Shown here: piece after piece, positions 60,660-64,000 of the stretch
Layout: every line of letters begins with the position of its first letter
Numbering within the stretch: the stretch's first letter is position 1
Assembly (NCBI GenBank): GCA_934095845.1
Contig: CAKOKS010000003.1
Location: forward strand, 12,399-76,398
Source of the DNA: an uncultured Bacilli bacterium
Lineage (GTDB): Bacteria > Bacillota_I > Bacilli_A > RF39 > UBA660
DNA length: 64,000 bases
Direction: 5' to 3'
Notes under the pieces: generated by a model
The model's input: the letters and a program-made list of their open reading frames with translations, nothing else
Databases searched by the model: none
Told to the model about the DNA's origin: nothing
Made by a program: the position numbers and the translations under genes

Positions 60660-61580
60660 ATGGAATTGAAATTTTGCAAATTTTGTGGAGAAAAAATAGC
60701 AAAAGAACTAATAGTTTGTCCAAAATGTGGTAGACAACTAGAAGAATTAAAAAAAGAACCGACTAAAAAAGAAATAAAAGAAGAGGAAATTGAAAAAGAA
60801 ATAGTTGATTATAAAAATTTAGGATTACTTGCTGCTTTAATTGTTTTTCCTCCAATTGGAATAGTTTATCTTTGGACTAATTTCCCTAAAATGAAAAAAT
60901 TATTGAAAGTAGTATTAACTATACTATTTGGTGGTTTCTTCATAATTTTTTTGTATTCGATTATTTTAAACTATAAAGAACAAATTGATATACCGGTTAA
61001 TTCAGACTATGAATATCAAGAAAAAACTACGGAATCAAAATCAAGTGATTCAACTGAAAATATAAAAACAACAACTAGCACAAAAGCAGCTAAAGATGAA
61101 GGAACAGCTAAAACTACTACTAATCAAACTGCAACTAAAAACGAAAGTGTAAGCGTTAGTAAAATGCAAGCCATAAAAAAGGCTAAATCTTATATTGGAG
61201 TGACTGCATTTTCATATAAAGGATTAATTGAGCAATTAGAATATGAAGGTTTTTCCAATGAAGATGCAACATATGGTGCTGACAATTGTGGAGCTGACTG
61301 GAATACTCAGGCTATAAAAAAGGCAAAGTCATATTTAAGTTTTTCAGCATTTTCATATAAAGGTTTAATAGAACAACTAGAGTACGAAAAATTTACTTCT
61401 GCTCAAGCAAAATATGGTGCAGATAATTGTGGAGCTGATTGGTATGAACAAGCAGAGAAAAAAGCAGCTTCATATATGAAAATATCTTCATTTTCAAGAA
61501 AATCTTTAATAGAACAATTAGAATATGAAGGATTTACAGCTGATCAAGCAAAACATGGAGCAGATTCAGTAGGTTTATAG
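60660..61580 (+). CDS. Zinc-ribbon membrane protein with three Ltp repeats
   Basis: 306 residues: zinc ribbon Cys6, Cys9, Cys20, Cys23, an acidic/basic region, two hydrophobic segments (~52-73, ~80-102), a Thr/Lys/Ser-rich linker, then three tandem ~44-residue repeats (bases ~61168, ~61309, ~61447 on) of AIKKAKSYIGVTAFSYKGLI type. These are Ltp (host-cell-surface lipoprotein) repeats, known from superinfection-exclusion lipoproteins of lactic phages and from non-phage surface proteins. Here they are anchored by helices rather than a lipid. GGAGAG precedes the ATG; a terminator follows. Exclusion or membrane-surface function is inferred. Confidence 0.78.
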   Translation: MELKFCKFCGEKIAKELIVCPKCGRQLEELKKEPTKKEIKEEEIEKEIVDYKNLGLLAALIVFPPIGIVYLWTNFPKMKKLLKVVLTILFGGFFIIFLYSIILNYKEQIDIPVNSDYEYQEKTTESKSSDSTENIKTTTSTKAAKDEGTAKTTTNQTATKNESVSVSKMQAIKKAKSYIGVTAFSYKGLIEQLEYEGFSNEDATYGADNCGADWNTQAIKKAKSYLSFSAFSYKGLIEQLEYEKFTSAQAKYGADNCGADWYEQAEKKAASYMKISSFSRKSLIEQLEYEGFTADQAKHGADSVGL

Positions 61581-61586
61581 AAATAT

Positions 61587-61616
61587 AAAGTGTTATTTAA
61601 AATAACGCTTTTTTTA
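61587..61616 (+). terminator. Rho-independent terminator
   Basis: AAAGTGTTATT / AATAACGCTTT stem (one G-T wobble, 3-base loop) followed by T. Confidence 0.82.
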
Positions 61617-61617
61617 T

Positions 61618-61646
61618 TTGCTTAAAAATTTCAAAAATGTTATTAT
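61618..61646 (+). promoter_or_regulatory. Promoter of the ABC transporter
   Basis: TTGCTT (61618-61623), 17-base spacer, TATTAT (61641-61646), 26 bases before the ATG. Confidence 0.65.
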
Positions 61647-61672
61647 ATGTGATAGATTTGTGGAGTTAATTT

Positions 61673-63409
61673 ATGAAGAAAAAAGATGATTTTAAACTTA
61701 ATTTAAAAAGAACATGGAAATATATTAAAAAAGCAAAATTTGATTTAATTTTCTATGTTGTTGTTAGTATTTTAGAAGCTATCATAAGTGCTATAATGCC
61801 ACTTGTATCAGCAAAAATAATTTTAAATATAACTAATGCTATCATAGAGCAATTAATACTTTCATCATTAGTCGTTTTAGGTTTAGATGTTTTAATATAT
61901 ATTTGTTACTTTTTAAAAGGATTATTTTATCAAAAAATATATAGAAAAACTTTAATTAATATTCAAGAAGATGTGGCTAGAGAAATTTTAAAACTAGAAG
62001 TTTCAGAAATCGACAAACATACTTCAGGATTATTTATAAATAGATTAAATAAAGATACTGAAGATATATCAGGATTATTTATGGAATATGCTTATTGGTT
62101 ATCTTATATAATAACTAACTTAGGTGTTTTAATTGCAATATTTGTTTTAAGTCGTCATTTATTTATATATGCAATTATATCTTCAATAGTAGTGTATTTA
62201 ATTAATAGAAAAAGTTTAAGTGAACAATATATTGTTCAAAAAAAATTAAAAACTATGAAAGAAGAAAAAACTGGTCTTGTTAATGAATTAATTAGAGGAA
62301 TGAGAGATATAAAAGTATTATCAGCAACATCTACTATGTTAAAACAAACAACTAAAAAAATTGAAGATACAACTCGTGAACAAGTTAAAGTTTTAACTAT
62401 AAGAAGAGTATATAGTTTATTAGAAGGAATAATACGAAGTTTATCAGATTTTATATTTATAATATTTGCATGTTTTCTATATAAGAAAAATTTAATTACA
62501 ATTCCTACTTTTATAATTGTTTATAATTATCAATCAAAAGTAAAAAATCTACTTTTAGGTATTGTTCAATTATCTTCATTTAATAAACAATTCATGCTTG
62601 CATCATCTAGAGTATACGAAATTATATACAATGATACATTTAAAAAAGAAAAATTTGGAACTAAAAACATAAAAAAATTAGAAGGAAATATTGAATTTAA
62701 AAATGTTACTTTTGGATATGATGAAAATAAAACAATTTTAAAAGATGTTAGTTTTAAAATTAAACCAAATGAAAGAGTTGCATTTGTTGGAAAAAGTGGA
62801 AGTGGAAAAACAACCTTTTTCAATATGCTTACAAGACTATATGAAAAACAAAGTGGAGAAATTTATCTAGATGGAAATAATATAGATGATTTAAATGAAA
62901 AAACTATAAGAAATAATATGTCAATTATTACTCAAAGTCCTTATATATTTAATTTCTCTATAAAAGAAAATTTATTACTTGCCAAAGAAAAAGCAACGAT
63001 GAAAGAAATAAAAAAAGCTTGTAAACTTGCATGTATTGATGATTATATTGAATCTCTTCCAGATAAATATGACACAATTGTTGGTGAAAATGGAGTTATA
63101 TTATCTGGAGGTCAAAAACAAAGACTTGCAATAGCTCGTGCTTTAATTCAAAAAACTGAGATAATTTTGTTTGATGAAGCAACTAGTGCTTTAGACAATG
63201 AGACTCAAAGTAAAATACAAGAAGCTATTAATAATTTAAAAGGAGAATATACTATATTGACTATAGCTCATAGATTAGCAACTGTAGTTGACTCAGATAA
63301 AATATTTGTTGTTGATAAAGGTAAAATTATTGCTACAGGTACTCATGAAGAATTATTAAAAAATTGTAAACTTTATAAACAAATATACAAAAAAGATTTA
63401 CAAATATAG
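61673..63409 (+). CDS. ABC transporter, exporter type (fused membrane and ATPase)
   Basis: 578 residues: a six-helix type I exporter domain (~1-330) and a C-terminal ATPase with Walker A GKSGSGKTT (near 375), Q-loop, signature LSGGQKQRLAIARAL (~478), Walker B IILFDEATSALD and an H-loop IAHRLAT. One polypeptide would act as a homodimer. Substrate unknown. Its distance (~2 kb past the radical SAM operon, own promoter) permits but does not show peptide export from that system. No peptidase C39 domain is present, so a leader-cleaving exporter is not indicated. Confidence 0.9.
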   Translation: MKKKDDFKLNLKRTWKYIKKAKFDLIFYVVVSILEAIISAIMPLVSAKIILNITNAIIEQLILSSLVVLGLDVLIYICYFLKGLFYQKIYRKTLINIQEDVAREILKLEVSEIDKHTSGLFINRLNKDTEDISGLFMEYAYWLSYIITNLGVLIAIFVLSRHLFIYAIISSIVVYLINRKSLSEQYIVQKKLKTMKEEKTGLVNELIRGMRDIKVLSATSTMLKQTTKKIEDTTREQVKVLTIRRVYSLLEGIIRSLSDFIFIIFACFLYKKNLITIPTFIIVYNYQSKVKNLLLGIVQLSSFNKQFMLASSRVYEIIYNDTFKKEKFGTKNIKKLEGNIEFKNVTFGYDENKTILKDVSFKIKPNERVAFVGKSGSGKTTFFNMLTRLYEKQSGEIYLDGNNIDDLNEKTIRNNMSIITQSPYIFNFSIKENLLLAKEKATMKEIKKACKLACIDDYIESLPDKYDTIVGENGVILSGGQKQRLAIARALIQKTEIILFDEATSALDNETQSKIQEAINNLKGEYTILTIAHRLATVVDSDKIFVVDKGKIIATGTHEELLKNCKLYKQIYKKDLQI

Positions 63410-63417
63410 AGGATTTT

Positions 63418-63906
63418 ATGAAAAAAGAAGAAATATTAAAATTTTTAAATGATAATAATATTTATTACGAAATTGAAGAACATAAAGCAGTTTTTACAAT
63501 GGAAGAACTAAACGATTTAAATTTATTATATCCTAAAAGGGATGCCAAAAATTTGTTTATAAGAGATGATAAAAAGAAAAATTATTATTTACTAACTGTT
63601 CCAGGTGATAAAAAAATTGATTTAAAAGAATTTAGAAAAAATAATAACACTAGAAATTTAAGTTTTGCATCTTCTGATGACTTATTTGAGTTTTTAAAAC
63701 TAACTCCAGGTTCGGTAAGTCCTTTAGGTATTTTAAATGATGAGGACAAGAAAGTAATATTTTATTTAGATAACTATTTTTTTACAGATAATAAAATAAT
63801 TGGAGTTCATCCAAACGATAATAAAGCTACTATTTGGATTAAAAGTGATGATTTAATAAATATAATTAAAAATCATGGTAATGTAGTTAATGTAGTAGAT
63901 ATGTAA
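63418..63906 (+). CDS. YbaK/ProX-type aminoacyl-tRNA deacylase
   Basis: 162 residues of the YbaK/PrdX fold. It hydrolyses mischarged Ala-tRNA-Pro (editing in trans). Characteristic segments are KKNYYLLTVPGDKKIDLKEF (near 53), LTPGSVSPLGILND (~95) and the distal GVHPND. It starts eight bases after the ABC transporter with GAGG upstream and is probably co-transcribed. It likely compensates for missing editing in ProRS, which is not in this window. Confidence 0.88.
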   Translation: MKKEEILKFLNDNNIYYEIEEHKAVFTMEELNDLNLLYPKRDAKNLFIRDDKKKNYYLLTVPGDKKIDLKEFRKNNNTRNLSFASSDDLFEFLKLTPGSVSPLGILNDEDKKVIFYLDNYFFTDNKIIGVHPNDNKATIWIKSDDLINIIKNHGNVVNVVDM

Positions 63907-63936
63907 ATATTTGAAAAATATTCCAGATTGTTGACA

Positions 63937-63974
63937 AAGAGGCATATTCAAAATGGAATATGCTTCTTTTTTTT
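63937..63974 (+). terminator. Terminator after the deacylase gene
   Basis: AAGAGGCATATTC / GAATATGCTTCTT stem (13 bp, one G-T wobble, loop of six) followed by a long T run. Confidence 0.85.
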
Positions 63975-64000
63975 GAAATTTTAAAAATTTGCCAATAATT

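Noticed and set aside
61673..63409. ABC transporter as dedicated exporter of the radical SAM product
   Set aside because: Own promoter, separated by two other operons, no C39 peptidase domain; linkage unproven.
1..64000. CRISPR arrays, tRNA or rRNA genes, insertion sequences, prophage genes
   Set aside because: None seen. Ltp repeats and CLec folds alone are not enough to call a prophage.

Overview
The window is about 70% A+T, reads with the standard bacterial code (TGA is used as a stop, Trp is TGG) and uses strong AGGAGG-type ribosome binding sites. Ribosomal gene order, zinc-type S14, absence of rpmD between rpsE and rplO, a sortase-like C-terminal signal, a peptidoglycan glucosaminidase and the YfmF/YfmH pair point to a walled, low-GC Bacillota (Bacilli-like, possibly an uncultured gut lineage). 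The taxonomic call is an inference; no rRNA or tRNA gene was recognised.

Layout. 1-7071: 5'-truncated giant repeat surface protein and a small membrane-anchored partner. 7096-8357: metal-permease-like gene plus Fur-family regulator behind a palindromic operator. 8361-9083 (minus): deoD. 9173-14423: yfmF-yfmH and comEA-comEC. 14435-16920: accessory block of a YhcG-type nuclease and two tandem SAM-methyltransferase-like paralogues. 17044-20026: rpsO, a Fic-like gene lacking its catalytic His, pnp. 20141-22860: sortase-type surface protein, glucosaminidase, and (minus) a polyprenyl-phosphate-type glycosyltransferase. 22941-37006: complete S10-spc-alpha operon from promoter and L4-type leader to terminator, without rpmD. 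37250-47448: two predicted surface proteins with C-type-lectin-like C-termini, type IV pilus/competence genes pilC-pilD, aspS, HD and methyltransferase-like proteins. 47475-51982: TetR-type regulator divergent from an MMPL transporter fused to a secreted domain. 52031-54546: small membrane protein, HD phosphohydrolase, lipoprotein. 54628-59671: tightly coupled four-gene operon with a radical SAM/SPASM enzyme and a small Gly/Ser/poly-Asn-tailed protein. 59774-63906: serine-hydrolase remnant, XRE regulator, zinc-ribbon membrane proteins (one with three Ltp repeats), ABC exporter and a YbaK/ProX-type deacylase.

The two most interesting signals are (i) the last ~130 bp of the 37250-38461 gene, which is about 53% G+C with almost every codon ending in C or T, as expected for the variable region of a diversity-generating retroelement target, and (ii) the 54628-59671 operon, which looks like an undescribed radical-SAM peptide or protein maturation system. 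Neither a reverse transcriptase nor a template repeat was seen in this window.

No gene-free stretch exceeds 300 bases. The longest gaps (15320-15568, 22861-23107, 36993-37249, 48051-48229, 59672-59902) hold terminators, promoters, leaders, palindromes and one gene remnant, described below. Where a strong ribosome binding site favours an internal start over the longest open frame, the internal start was used.
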